Positions 17,358 through 26,360 of a stretch of DNA of 64,000 nucleotides are shown one piece after another. Positions within the stretch are counted from its first letter, which is position 1, and the number at the start of each line of letters is the position of its first letter. Under the pieces are notes generated by a model. The model was not told the origin of the DNA and searched no databases. It saw only the letters and a program-made list of their open reading frames with translations. The translations under genes were made by a program, and so were the position numbers. Origin of the DNA: Pseudomonadota bacterium (GTDB taxonomy: Bacteria > Pseudomonadota > Gammaproteobacteria > Burkholderiales > Rhodocyclaceae); contig JAFEFC010000012.1 of NCBI GenBank assembly GCA_018240785.1, positions 1-64,000 on the forward strand. Reading direction: 5' to 3'.

Positions 17358-17837
17358 TCAGTCCGGGACGAGGGCGCGACGCCGAAGGGTCGACTCCAGC
17401 GTATGGATCGATTTCTTCCTCGGAGAAGCAACTCCGCAAATCGAACGCCTTGATTCCGTACCAGTTCCAGCTTTTCGCAGTTGTCGGCCCAGATGCCGAG
17501 GATGAAGCCGAGCAGGCTGAAGCTGGCCGCGGGAAAAGCTCACCGTGTTCCACACCGTCTCGAAAGCATCGGTGGTGAGTTCCTGCGGCACCAGGCCGAT
17601 CATCGCGCGCGCGGCACGATCGTCACGGATGATGTCGCAGCCGCCCACCGTCACCCGCCCGGCGCTCGGATTGACCAGGTCGCAGACGACGCTGATCGGC
17701 GTCGTCTTGCCCGCCCCGTTGGGACCGAGCAGTGCGGAGACCTCGCCCTGACGGATGTCGAGTTCAAAGACCTTCAGCGCAGCAAAGCCCGAGGCGCAGG
17801 TCTTGGACAGACCCGAAATGGAGATGACCGCTTGCAT
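17358..17837 (-). pseudogene. Collapsed ABC exporter: YadG-like ATPase N-terminus joined to a YadH-like permease fragment
   Basis: The first ~110 residues are a normal ABC ATPase start with Walker [10 protein letters not shown], the [11 protein letters not shown] segment and [25 protein letters not shown]. Directly after SFSRG the frame changes. In another frame (about 17450-17530) the DNA encodes [19 protein letters not shown], a typical ABC-2 permease stretch. The signature motif, Walker B and most of the permease are gone. A deletion of well over 1 kb must have joined the two genes out of frame. Not functional. Confidence 0.75.
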
Positions 17838-17873
17838 GGGGCGAAGATCGCAGATCGGCCGCGCCGCGACCCG

Positions 17874-18345
17874 CTACAGGCTCGCCGCCCAGGGGACCGC
17901 GTCGAAATGCAGCGCCATGCCCTCGCGGCGCCAGACCACGCCCTCGTGCTGCACGGCGAGCCACCAGGTCTGCGTGCCCGAGTCCGACCGTGGCTGGGCG
18001 AAGGCGTCCGGGGTCAACACCGCCACGCACCAGGCCGGTTCGGGATCGCGCACCGAACGGTAGACGATGGCGCCGATGCCGCCATCCCGCGCCACGCGCG
18101 CAAAGGCCTGCGTGGCGCCGCAAGCGACCGGATCGGTCCAGCGGGCCGCATCGTCCGCGAAGGGCGGCTGGCGCAGATCCACCGCCTGCGTCGCCAGGCC
18201 CGCACGGAAGGCGGTATGGGCCACCGGTTCGAGCCGCTCCAGATCCACCGCGTCGCGCGGGAAGCGCCAGTAGCCCAGTTCCGCGCAGGCGGTGCGCACC
18301 CGCTCGGCACCGTAGAACACGCCGGGGTCGGTAGCCGCGCGGTGC
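17874..18345 (-). pseudogene. RES-domain toxin remnant, N-terminus lost
   Basis: The reading frame ending at 17874 encodes the C-terminal two thirds of a RES-family NAD+-targeting toxin: PGVFYGAERVRTACAELGYWRF, then HTAFRAGLATQAVDLRQPPF, and GGIGAIVYRSVRDPEPAWCVAVL. The N-terminal part with the conserved arginine is missing, and no start codon with a ribosome binding site precedes it. It joins the antitoxin gene at about 18335-18345 in a different frame. Family knowledge: RES toxins degrade NAD+ and are paired with Xre/ParS-type antitoxins, as here. Confidence 0.7.
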
Positions 18346-18598
18346 GCTCGTCGCCGACGATGGAATCGAGCGAGCGGAACAGGCGCACGAAGAGCAGGCC
18401 GAACTCCCGCTCCTTGCGGTCCTGCTCGAGCCGATAGCGCCCCGCATACAGGCGCGTGGCAGTGGCGGGGCTGACGCCCAGCACCCGTGCCAGCAGCGAA
18501 CGCGAGACTTCGAGCCGCTCGGCCGCGCGAGCAACGGCCTTGGTCAGCACGGCCGCCGCATCTGCAGGATTGGCGAGGGGCCTGGCGCTCGGAGTCAT
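18336..18598 (-). pseudogene. Xre/MbcA/ParS-type antitoxin, truncated
   Basis: A normal start (ATG 18598 with AAAAGGAGA upstream) encodes about 88 residues: ARAAERLEVSRSLLARVLGV, then a helix-turn-helix ATATRLYAGRYRLEQDRKERE, then LLFVRLFRSLDSIVGDERTA. The toxin-binding C-terminal domain is missing, and downstream codons are toxin sequence in the wrong frame, running on to a stop near 18014. The DNA-binding part could still be made. Original gene order was antitoxin then toxin. Confidence 0.7.
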
Positions 18599-18781
18599 GG
18601 CATTCTCCTTTTCTTGGGCAAGATTCTATTGATCTTTTTTCCTTGGAAAGACGATTTCGCGTCCACAGCGAGACTTCGCGGCAGTGCTTGATTTGCCCGG
18701 TGGCATCCTCGCAACCCGCGCGCCTACGGCGTTGCGCCTGCGATACACTCGACGCGTCTGCTTGTCGGCCATGTCCATCCC

Positions 18782-19831
18782 ATGTCCAGGCTCCGCTGCT
18801 GTCGCGCTCTGCTGGTTCCGCTGCTCGCCGCCCTTCTGCCCGGCGTGGCACTGGCGGTCGACACGCTGCGCGTACTGGCCTGGCCGGGCTATGCTGACCC
18901 CGACGTGGTGCGGATCTTCGAACAGCGTACCAGGACGAAGGTCGAGGTCACCCGCATCGATTCCGACGAAATCCTGTGGCAGAAGATCAGCCACCGGCAT
19001 GCCGAGGATTTCGACGTCTTCGCCGTCAACACCGCAGAACTGCAACGCTACATCGCCGCAAAGCTCGTAGTGCCGATCGATCTCGGCACCATCCGCAACC
19101 GCAGGGCGCAACTGCCTCACTTTCGCGACCTCGCTGCGCTGCCGGGCGTCACTTATGACGGCCAGGCTTACGCCATTCCCTACACCTATGCCGCCATGGG
19201 GCTGATCTACGACAGGCGGCAGATCGGCGAGCCACCCGCCTCAATCGCTGCGCTGTGGGACCCGCGCTACAAGGGCAAGGTGCTCGCATACAACAGCGGG
19301 ACGCACAATTTCGCCCTCGCCGCGCAGAAGATCGGCGCCGCGTCGCCCTTCACGCTGGCCGAGCGCGACTGGGCCGGCGCCGTGGATGCGCTGATCGCGC
19401 TGCGCCGCAACGTACTCACCTTCTACAGCCAACCTGAGGAGTCGGCCGAGCTGTTCGTCAGCCGCCAGGCTGCGCTGCTGTTCGCCAACTATGGCACCCA
19501 GCAACTCCATCTGCTTCGTGCGGCAGGCGCAGACGTGGGCTTCGTCCTGCCCGACGAGGGCGCCCTGGCATGGCTCGACTGCTGGGTCATCACGCGTGGC
19601 GCGCGCGACAAGGCCCTCGCTGCAGCCTGGATTGACTACCTGCTCGAACCCGGCCCGTCCGGACTGCTCACCACCCGTCACGGCTTGGCCAACACCCGGG
19701 TACAGCCCGAAGATCACGCTGCGGGCGACCGCCTCGCCTGGCTGCAACCGGTCGAGAGCGTCGAGCGCCGCAACCAGCTTTGGGAAAGAATCCTGTCCGG
19801 CTACCGGGCGTCGCGAGTGCTCACCCCATGA
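18782..19831 (+). CDS. PotD-like periplasmic solute-binding protein, coupled to a GGDEF gene
   Basis: A 349-residue bacterial solute-binding protein of the spermidine/putrescine group. It has a signal peptide of about 25 residues (ALLVPLLAALLPGVALA), then LRVLAWPGYADPDVVRIFEQ and the core pattern IPYTYAAMGLIYDRR. No ABC permease or ATPase gene is nearby. Its stop codon overlaps the start of the membrane GGDEF gene (ATGA), so the two are translated together. This arrangement resembles NspS/MbaA of Vibrio cholerae, where a PotD-like protein presents polyamines to a membrane c-di-GMP enzyme. The ligand is not known. Confidence 0.82.
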   Translation: MSRLRCCRALLVPLLAALLPGVALAVDTLRVLAWPGYADPDVVRIFEQRTRTKVEVTRIDSDEILWQKISHRHAEDFDVFAVNTAELQRYIAAKLVVPIDLGTIRNRRAQLPHFRDLAALPGVTYDGQAYAIPYTYAAMGLIYDRRQIGEPPASIAALWDPRYKGKVLAYNSGTHNFALAAQKIGAASPFTLAERDWAGAVDALIALRRNVLTFYSQPEESAELFVSRQAALLFANYGTQQLHLLRAAGADVGFVLPDEGALAWLDCWVITRGARDKALAAAWIDYLLEPGPSGLLTTRHGLANTRVQPEDHAAGDRLAWLQPVESVERRNQLWERILSGYRASRVLTP

Positions 19832-21513
19832 GGCTCGGCATCGCCGCCAAGCTCGGCCTGGTGCTGGCCCTGGTCGGCATGCTGGCGGCCGGGCTCACCG
19901 GTTTCTACGCGTACACGGCCAGCAGGAATCTGCTGATCGATTCGGCGAAGAAAGAGCTCCTGACCTCCACCCAGGTGCTCGGCCGCCGCATTCTGCAGGC
20001 GCGCGAGGAGGGCTCCCGCAATCTGCGCACCCTCGCCCACCATCCTGCCGCCCTTGCCGCCCTGCAGCAGGCCGACCGGGCACGCGAGGACGAGCTGGCC
20101 GTCCTGTTCAGCCTGCTGATGGAGGCCAACCCGGCCTACTTCCAGATCCGCCTGATCTCCGCCGAGGACGGCGGCCTCGAGCGGGTGCGCATCGACCGCG
20201 ACGGCACGACCCTGCTGCGCGTTGACGGCGACGAACTGCAGGAGAAGGGACATTACCCCTACGTCTTCGATGCACTGAAGCTGGCTGCCGGCCAGACCTA
20301 CATGTCGCGCATCGCCATCAACAACGAGCGCGGTTCGCATGCTGCGCTGGGCCAGCCCGCCGTCCAGTACGCCATGCCGGTGATGGACCCGCAGGGCATC
20401 GCGCGCGGCGTCATCGTGATCAACGTCGACCTCGATGGTGTCTTCGCACTCCTGGCGCAGGACCTGCGCCAGGAGTTCCACCTGTTCCTCACCAATCGCC
20501 AGGGCGATTTCCTGATTCACCCCGACCCGACGCTCACCTTCGGCTTCGACAAGGGCCGGCGGATCCTCGTCCATGACGAGTTCCCCGACACCCGCGACCT
20601 GGTCGACGGCCGCGCGGCGCACGTCGTCACCACGGCAAAGGATCGACGCTATGCGAAAAGGCCAGTGGTCGCCGCATTCATCGCCCTGCGACCGCAGGTC
20701 ACGACCGACGAGAGCCAGGTGATCCTGGGCCTCGCGCAGCCCCTGGAAAAAGTGCTGAAGCAGGCCGACGCGCTGGGCATGGTCACCGTTCAGATCGTGG
20801 CGATCCTGTGCCTCGCCGGCATCCCGGTCGCCGCCGTACTGGCACGCGCCATCACCCGCCCGATCAACGACCTCAGCGCGGCGGTCGAGCACTTCTCGGA
20901 CAATGGTCACACGCCCAAGCTACCGCTCGATCGCCGCGACGAAATCGGCGTCCTGGCGCGCAGCTTCAACCTGCTGCGCAATCAGATCCACCAGCAGATT
21001 GCCGACCTGAACCGGAACCGCCGCGAGCTGGAACACCTTGCGCGCCACGACACGCTGACCGGCCTGCCGAATCGTGCGCTGTTCGACGACCGCGTGAATG
21101 TCGCCCTGTCCGCGGCCCGTCGCGAGAACACCCGCCTCGCGCTTCTGTTCATCGATCTCGACCACTTCAAGCCGATCAACGACCAGCTCGGCCACGCGGC
21201 CGGCGACCTCGTGCTGAAGGCCGTGGCCGACCGCATCCTGGGAATCATCCGCGAATCGGACACGGCGGCACGCATTGGGGGCGACGAATTCGTCGTCCTG
21301 TTGCGAAACACCCACGGCCGCGAGGATGCGGCCAATGTCGCGCAGAAGATCGCCCGGGCCATCGCGCAGCCGCTGGCACTCGGCGGACAGGGCGTTTCGG
21401 TGTCGGCCAGTATCGGCATCGCGATATACCCCGAGGACGGTGCCGACGTCGCGACGCTATCGAAGAGTGCCGACCAGGCGATGTACCGCGTGAAGCAAAA
21501 GGCGCGCGCTTAG
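19828..21513 (+). CDS. Membrane diguanylate cyclase with periplasmic sensor, HAMP and GGDEF domains
   Basis: 561 residues. Helix 1 spans about 8-30, a ~285-residue periplasmic dCache-like sensor follows, helix 2 is at about 317-340, HAMP at about 340-394 and the GGDEF domain at about 400-561. The active-site GGDEF (484-488) is intact, the metal-binding FIDLDHFK is present, and an inhibitory-site RESD (475-478) lies five residues before it. It should make c-di-GMP under product inhibition. No EAL domain. The ATG overlaps the stop of the PotD-like gene, so I start here rather than at the in-frame start at 19780. Signal input through the partner binding protein is inferred. Confidence 0.88.
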   Translation: MRLGIAAKLGLVLALVGMLAAGLTGFYAYTASRNLLIDSAKKELLTSTQVLGRRILQAREEGSRNLRTLAHHPAALAALQQADRAREDELAVLFSLLMEANPAYFQIRLISAEDGGLERVRIDRDGTTLLRVDGDELQEKGHYPYVFDALKLAAGQTYMSRIAINNERGSHAALGQPAVQYAMPVMDPQGIARGVIVINVDLDGVFALLAQDLRQEFHLFLTNRQGDFLIHPDPTLTFGFDKGRRILVHDEFPDTRDLVDGRAAHVVTTAKDRRYAKRPVVAAFIALRPQVTTDESQVILGLAQPLEKVLKQADALGMVTVQIVAILCLAGIPVAAVLARAITRPINDLSAAVEHFSDNGHTPKLPLDRRDEIGVLARSFNLLRNQIHQQIADLNRNRRELEHLARHDTLTGLPNRALFDDRVNVALSAARRENTRLALLFIDLDHFKPINDQLGHAAGDLVLKAVADRILGIIRESDTAARIGGDEFVVLLRNTHGREDAANVAQKIARAIAQPLALGGQGVSVSASIGIAIYPEDGADVATLSKSADQAMYRVKQKARA

Positions 21514-21750
21514 GCACGCTGCAGCCACCCACGACCGATCGGCCTGGCGAGCCCGGGCTCGCCGCGCATGCGAGCGGCGATGCTTGCTCCGGTCTACACG
21601 ATCCGACACGCCGCAAGTCAGCCCGCAGGCCAGATATGGGCCAGGGCGTTCCTTGCCGGCAGCGAACGATCTGCGACGACTCTACCCCGTCTGCAGCGGA
21701 TGGGCGGCAAGGACGGAGCGTCGAGAGCAGGCTGCCTGCAAGCCAGCCCC

Positions 21751-22422
21751 CTACCCCAGCGTCGCCGTCGCCAGCTTGGCACCGAAACCGATGAACAAGC
21801 CGCCGACGCCGGCGGTGGCGCCCGCGGCAACGCGGTGGTGGCGGCGAAACTGGGCGGCGAGCCGGGCGCCGGCGAAGATCAGCACCGACAGGTAGATCAC
21901 GCTGCACACCTGCACGATGACGCCGAGCATCAGGAAGGAGAGCCCGGGGTGCGCGTAGCCCGGGTCGACGAACTGGATGAAGAAGGACACGAAGAACAGG
22001 ATCGCCTTCGGGTTCATCAGGCTGATGATCAACGCGGTGCGGAAGGGGTGCGGCGTGCCGCGGACCTTGGGATAGTCCGGCGCGGTACCGGCGGTGGAGT
22101 CCGGCGTCGCGTCGCCGCGCCGCCAGGTGGCCAGCGCACCGCGCAGCAGGTTGACGCCGACCCAGGCGAGATAGGCCGCACCCGCATACTTGATGGCCAT
22201 GAACAGCTCGGGGGTGGCGCGCAGCAGCGAAGCAGTGCAGGTGACCGCGAGCAGCATCAGGATGGTGTCACCGACGAAGATGCCGCAGGCCCCGCGGTAG
22301 CCGGCCGCGACGCCCCAGCGCGAGGCCGTCGCCATCACATAGAGGGAGTTCGGCCCCGGCAGCAGCACGATGAAGACGGTGCCGAGGATGAAGGTCGTCA
22401 GGTCGGTGATGCCGTAGAACAT
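21751..22422 (-). CDS. LysE-family amino-acid exporter, LeuE-like
   Basis: About 223 residues with six hydrophobic segments. The LysE family motif TVFIVLLPGPNSLYVMATAS is at the N-terminus, followed by FVGDTILMLLA, SLMNPKAILFFVSFFIQFVD and GGLFIGFGAKLA. The pattern of MFYGITDLTTFILG plus NPKAILFFVSFFIQF is closest to LeuE, a leucine and related amino-acid exporter. The start at 22422 is chosen by homology; an upstream in-frame start at 22485 adds charged residues. The preceding 237 bases (21514-21750) hold no gene. Confidence 0.85.
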   Translation of the reverse strand: MFYGITDLTTFILGTVFIVLLPGPNSLYVMATASRWGVAAGYRGACGIFVGDTILMLLAVTCTASLLRATPELFMAIKYAGAAYLAWVGVNLLRGALATWRRGDATPDSTAGTAPDYPKVRGTPHPFRTALIISLMNPKAILFFVSFFIQFVDPGYAHPGLSFLMLGVIVQVCSVIYLSVLIFAGARLAAQFRRHHRVAAGATAGVGGLFIGFGAKLATATLG

Positions 22423-22580
22423 CGCGTCGTCACGCTCAGAAGGATCGGGGCGCTCACTTTGCCACGCGTCGGCGCTTCGCTCCACCCCGCGCGGCTCGCG
22501 GTAGTCGCATGGCGGCCGCCGGTGCCGTCATGAAGCGGCGACTTGGCGGGGCCGGCGGCAGGGGATGCTTGGGGGGCGAG

Positions 22581-23306
22581 CTATCGGGCCGCCTCGGCGC
22601 GTTCGAGGATACGCACCATCTCGTCGTAGCCGCGTTGCCGCGCCATGTGCAGCGGCAAGACGCCGCTTCGGTCGCCGATGTCGCTGCGGGCGCCGGCATC
22701 GACCAGCGCCTTCAGCGTGGCGACGTGGCGCGGGCCGCCGTCGCCGAGCACGATGGACTCGATCAGCGCGGTCCAGTGCAGGTTGTTGATGTGGTCCAGC
22801 GGCGCACCGGCCGCGATGAGGCGGCGCACGACGCCGTCGTGGCCGAGGTGGGCAGCGGCGATCAGCGCGGTGCCGTCGTAGCGGCTGGTGATCTGGTCGG
22901 CACGAGCACCGAGTTCCAGCAGCAGGTCGAGGGTCTGCTCGTCATCGGCCACCGCGGCGATGGTGACGGCGTCGTAGCGGTCGGCATCGAGCAGGTCGAT
23001 GTTCGCACCCGCCCGCACCAGTGCGCGGATCGCGTCGCGCCGGCGGGCATGGGTGGCAACATGCAGGGCCGTGCGGCCCCGCCCGTCGCGTGCATCGAGC
23101 GCCGCCCCCTGGGCGAGCAGGCGGGCGATCGCGGCCGCGTTGCCGGACCACGCCGCGGCGTGCAGGCCCGAGTACGCGGCAGCCTCGCGCGCCGACGGCG
23201 GCACCTGTGCCGCAGCATCCAGCGGTGCAAGACCAGCCGCCAGTCCGGCAACGACCAGCGCGGCGCCGGCAAGAAGCGTCCCGGGGGCCGTGGTGACTTC
23301 CCTCAT
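22581..23306 (-). CDS. Secreted ankyrin-repeat protein
   Basis: About 241 residues. A signal peptide (APGTLLAGAALVVAGLAAGLAPLDAAAQ) precedes five to six ankyrin repeats, e.g. GRGRTALHVATHARRRDAIR, DGTALIAAAHLGHDGVVRRL and SGVLPLHMARQRGYDEMVRI. Periplasmic ankyrin proteins act as binding scaffolds; the partner is unknown. There is no good ribosome binding site before the ATG at 23306, and the frame is open upstream into a glcG remnant, so the gene may have lost its own leader in the same deletion. Confidence 0.75.
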   Translation of the reverse strand: MREVTTAPGTLLAGAALVVAGLAAGLAPLDAAAQVPPSAREAAAYSGLHAAAWSGNAAAIARLLAQGAALDARDGRGRTALHVATHARRRDAIRALVRAGANIDLLDADRYDAVTIAAVADDEQTLDLLLELGARADQITSRYDGTALIAAAHLGHDGVVRRLIAAGAPLDHINNLHWTALIESIVLGDGGPRHVATLKALVDAGARSDIGDRSGVLPLHMARQRGYDEMVRILERAEAAR

Positions 23307-23622
23307 TGAAGATCGAGCGGCGCCCGGAGCCGAAGCATGCGGGCGCCCCGCTGCGCGCTTACTCAGCAGGTCGGCTGCACGTTCGATGCCGGCGACCGCA
23401 CACTGCTCGTCCAGGTTGCCACCGCGAGCACCGCCGACGCCGACCGCGCCGACGACTTCGTCGCCCGCCCTCACCGTCACGCCACCTCCCAGCACGACGA
23501 AGCCCGGAATGTCGCCGAGCGTGGCGGCGCCCGCGTTCTTCTGCGAGGTTTCAAGCATGGCCGACGTGGCGTCGAGCGTCGACGCCGCGGTGCACGGAAG
23601 CGAGAAGGGACAGCTTTTTCAT
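23307..23622 (-). pseudogene. GlcG/HbpS-family gene remnant with internal deletion, reading into the ankyrin gene
   Basis: The ATG at 23622 begins MKKLSLLASV, a signal peptide start, but the frame ends within 25 codons. From about 23570 another frame encodes TLDATSAMLETSQKNAGAA, LGDIPGFVVLGGGVTVRAGD and GAVGVGGARGGNLDEQCAVA, the C-terminal third of a GlcG/HbpS (DUF336) protein. Some 70-90 central residues are missing. The frame then continues without a stop into the ankyrin gene. Non-functional as a GlcG protein. Confidence 0.65.
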
Positions 23623-23843
23623 GCGGTTCACCGTTAGGGGATCGGCATCTCCGATCGATGAATACAGTCTATGAATCTCCCGTGCCTCGGCCCATCCGGG
23701 CACCTACGCAGGACGGCCTGCCCCGCTCCGTAGAAATACGGAGGTGCCCGCGACGAGCGATCCTGCCCTGTCGCCGCTCGGGCTCCGCTCACCCCATGCA
23801 CGCAAGACGCCTGCGCAATCGGGCGGGCACGTTCGGACGGCCC

Positions 23844-24746
23844 TCATCGATCCGCCCCAGCCCGGCGGGACTGCCACAGGGCCATCACGCTGATCAGCGC
23901 CAGCGCTGTTCCGATCAGCAGCATACCGGTCAGTTCCACCGCGCCCGGGCGCTCGCCGAGTTCCAGCCACCCGGCCAGCGCGCCGATCATCGGGACGCCC
24001 AGCGTGGACAATCCGGCCAGGCCGGTGGAAAGGTGCTGCAGCACGTATAGCCACAGCAACCAAGCCAGGCCGGTCGCCAGCACCGCATTGAAGGCCAGCG
24101 CGCCGAAGAAGTACGGCGTGGGATCGATCGGCCGCGACGGATGCAGCACTGCGATCACGCACAGCGCAAGCGCGCCGAACAGCATCTGCCAGGCGGTCAG
24201 GGACAGCAGGTCGAACACGTGGTCGCGGCGCATGCGCTTGGCCAGCACCGCCGAGGCCGCCCAGGTGAGGCCGCCGGCGATGGCCAGCAGGTTGCTGAAC
24301 AGGCTCCCGCGCATCGCCCACGGCTCCAGCACCAGCACGAGGCCGAGGCCTGCGACCGCAATCGCGAACCATTGCGACCCTTTTATCCGTTCTCCCGGCA
24401 GCCACCAGGCCATCGGCAAGACCCAGAACGGCATCGTGTATACGAGCACTGCGGTCTTGCCCGCGCCGCCCGCCACCAAAGCCCACTGGATCAGTGCAGT
24501 GAAGGCTGCCGTCTGCAGCACGCCGAGCAGCGCCACCTGACGCAAGGCCGTTATCTTCATCGGCCGGCGCAGGATCAACAGCACCAGGAACAGGGTGGCG
24601 GCTCCCAGCAAGGTGCGGATGGCGGAGAAGTCGAACGGATCGACATACTGGATGACCTGCTTCATCACCACCCAGTTGTAGCCCCAGATCAGGGCCAAAA
24701 GCGCCAGCGCGACGAACGCGAGGCGAGACTTGCCTATCGCAGGCAT
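23844..24746 (-). CDS. EamA/DMT-family transporter
   Basis: About 300 residues and ten membrane helices in two EamA repeats. LALIWGYNWVVMK, then FSAIRTLLGAATLFLVLLIL and GLAGLSTLGVPMIGALAGWLELGE are typical of YdcZ/RhaT-like DMT exporters. The start ATG at 24746 has GGAG six bases upstream; an upstream in-frame start at 24818 is not supported. Substrate unknown. It lies immediately downstream of the remains of the second purine cluster on the same strand. Confidence 0.84.
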   Translation of the reverse strand: MPAIGKSRLAFVALALLALIWGYNWVVMKQVIQYVDPFDFSAIRTLLGAATLFLVLLILRRPMKITALRQVALLGVLQTAAFTALIQWALVAGGAGKTAVLVYTMPFWVLPMAWWLPGERIKGSQWFAIAVAGLGLVLVLEPWAMRGSLFSNLLAIAGGLTWAASAVLAKRMRRDHVFDLLSLTAWQMLFGALALCVIAVLHPSRPIDPTPYFFGALAFNAVLATGLAWLLWLYVLQHLSTGLAGLSTLGVPMIGALAGWLELGERPGAVELTGMLLIGTALALISVMALWQSRRAGADR

Positions 24747-24882
24747 CGGATCTCCAAATTGAAACGCCGCGCCTTTTCCCAAAACGTGCCTTGCCATCCG
24801 CCCTCGCGCGGCCGACATTGCGGGCGAGCAGGTCCGCCATCGCGACCGAGACGGCCACGTTGTCGATCAGAGGCACGGTCAT
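24747..24882 (-). pseudogene. Possible fragment of an Asp/Glu/hydantoin racemase
   Basis: After the TAA that ends the truncated puuE, the same frame continues TVPLIDNVAVSVAMADLLAR. This resembles the C-terminal VPVIDGVAAAVKLAE segment of hydantoin/allantoin racemases, which would suit a purine cluster. The stretch is short and the match is from memory, so this is a weak call. Nothing else is seen between 24747 and the EamA start. Confidence 0.3.
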
Positions 24883-24891
24883 CCGGTCGGA

Positions 24892-25386
24892 TTAACCGCC
24901 AGGAACCGCAGCGCCGGTGAGGCGCTCGATGATCTCCATGCCGATGCGCATGTGCTCGCGCTCGACCTCTTCAGGCGTGTTCTGGTAGTGGATCCAGCGC
25001 CAGCCGTGGCAGGCGATCTCGTGGCCGAGCTCCTTGAACGCTGCGGTGAGCTCGGGATGGCGCTCGAGCGCCATCGACACGCCGAAGATCGTCATCGGCA
25101 GGCGGCGGCGCTCGAACTCGCGCAGGAAGCGCCACACGCCGACGCGCGAGCCGTACTCGTAGATGCCTTCCATCGACAGGTGGCGCTCGGGGTAGCTGGC
25201 GGCGTTGAACAGTTCGGACAGGAACTGCTCGCTGCCGGCGTCGCCGTGCAGCACGCAGTTCTCGCCGCCCTCCTCGTAGTTGAGCACGAACTGCACCGCG
25301 ACGCGGGCGCGGCCGGGCCAGTTGGCCTGCGGCGGATTCCTGCCGTAGCCGACCAGGTCGCGCGGGTAGTTTGATGAAGCATTCAT
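24892..25386 (-). pseudogene. puuE: Truncated second allantoinase gene (puuE N-terminal half)
   Basis: ATG 25386, with GGAGA upstream, starts a protein nearly identical to PuuE at 11704-12636 over residues 1 to about 158 ([19 protein letters not shown] through IGMEIIERLTG). It then diverges into AAVPGG and stops. The second half, including the GWYTGRDSPNTRRL region, is missing, so activity is unlikely. It faces away from the chimeric permease-allantoicase ORF, and the two starts overlap. The very high similarity to the intact copy indicates a recent duplication or transfer from a close relative. Confidence 0.85.
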
Positions 25387-26360
25387 TGCGGGTCTCCATT
25401 GGAGGCATTCACGCGACCGACCTGCGCACACGGTCAGCCGCTGAGGGTACGATCAGTTCTCGAGGAAGCGCTTACTTCTGGGGCCTGCCGGAAAACTTCC
25501 TTGCCTTCTCGATCGTCAGCGTCGTCATCACCGCTGGCAGGATCCCGGTTTTCGGTCACATGATCACCGACCCGATCGAGACTGTCAGCAAGATCGACAA
25601 CACGATGGCAACGGTCCTGGGCGCCTTCACCTTCGTCACCGCCACGATCGGCATCAACATCGTCGCCAACTTCGTGTCGCCGGCCTTCGACTTCTCCAAC
25701 GTCGCACCGAAGCACATCAGCTTCCGCACCGGGGGCTTCATCGCCGCGGTCGGCCCCATCTTCATCACGCCGTGGAACCTGTTCAACTCACCGGAAGTGA
25801 TCCTCTACACCCTCGACATGCTCGCCGCCTTCATCGGCCCGCTGTTCGGCATCCTGCTGGTGCACTTTTACTTCGTGCGCAACATGAAGATCGTCGCCGA
25901 GGACCTCTACAGGGACAAGCCGGGCGGCGCCTACTGGTACGACGCCAGCTTCGGCTCCTCGGCCGCCGCCCTGCTGCTGCCGGGCCGCGGCATGAACATG
26001 GGCGACGGCTGGGAAACCCGCCGCCGCCGCGAACCGGGCAACGACTGGTGCGTGATCGAACTGGGCGCCCCCGGCACCGTCGAGAAGATCGAGGTCGATA
26101 CCGCCTTCTTCAAGGGCAACTACCCCGACCGCTGCTCGGTGCAGGCCGCCCATGTGACCGGCGGCACCGACCGCTCCATCACCACCCAGTCGATGTTCTG
26201 GCAGACCCTGCTGCCCGAGCAGAAGCTCGAGATGGACGCGATCCACACCTTCACCGAGCAGGTGGCCAAGCTGGGCCCCATCACCCACGTCCGCTTCAAC
26301 ATCTTCCCCGATGGCGGTGTCTCGCGACTGCGCCTGTGGGGCAAGGTCGAGGCCAAGTAA
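25371..26360 (+). CDS. In-frame chimera: NCS1 (allantoin-type) permease fragment fused to the C-terminal repeat of allantoicase
   Basis: One open frame joins two unrelated proteins. From about 25466 to 25940 it encodes an internal part of an NCS1 nucleobase/allantoin permease ([80 protein letters not shown]). At 25941 it switches to [19 protein letters not shown] and continues to the end as allantoicase residues 211-349, complete second repeat. The permease has lost roughly its N-terminal two thirds and its end. Codons before 25466 show no homology and overlap the truncated puuE. Probably a deletion product; whether it is translated is unknown. Confidence 0.8.
   Translation: MMKHSLRVSIGGIHATDLRTRSAAEGTISSRGSAYFWGLPENFLAFSIVSVVITAGRIPVFGHMITDPIETVSKIDNTMATVLGAFTFVTATIGINIVANFVSPAFDFSNVAPKHISFRTGGFIAAVGPIFITPWNLFNSPEVILYTLDMLAAFIGPLFGILLVHFYFVRNMKIVAEDLYRDKPGGAYWYDASFGSSAAALLLPGRGMNMGDGWETRRRREPGNDWCVIELGAPGTVEKIEVDTAFFKGNYPDRCSVQAAHVTGGTDRSITTQSMFWQTLLPEQKLEMDAIHTFTEQVAKLGPITHVRFNIFPDGGVSRLRLWGKVEAK

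Noticed and set aside
24747-24818. Longer start for the EamA gene at 24818
   Set aside because: The ATG at 24746 has GGAG at good spacing and begins the first membrane helix.
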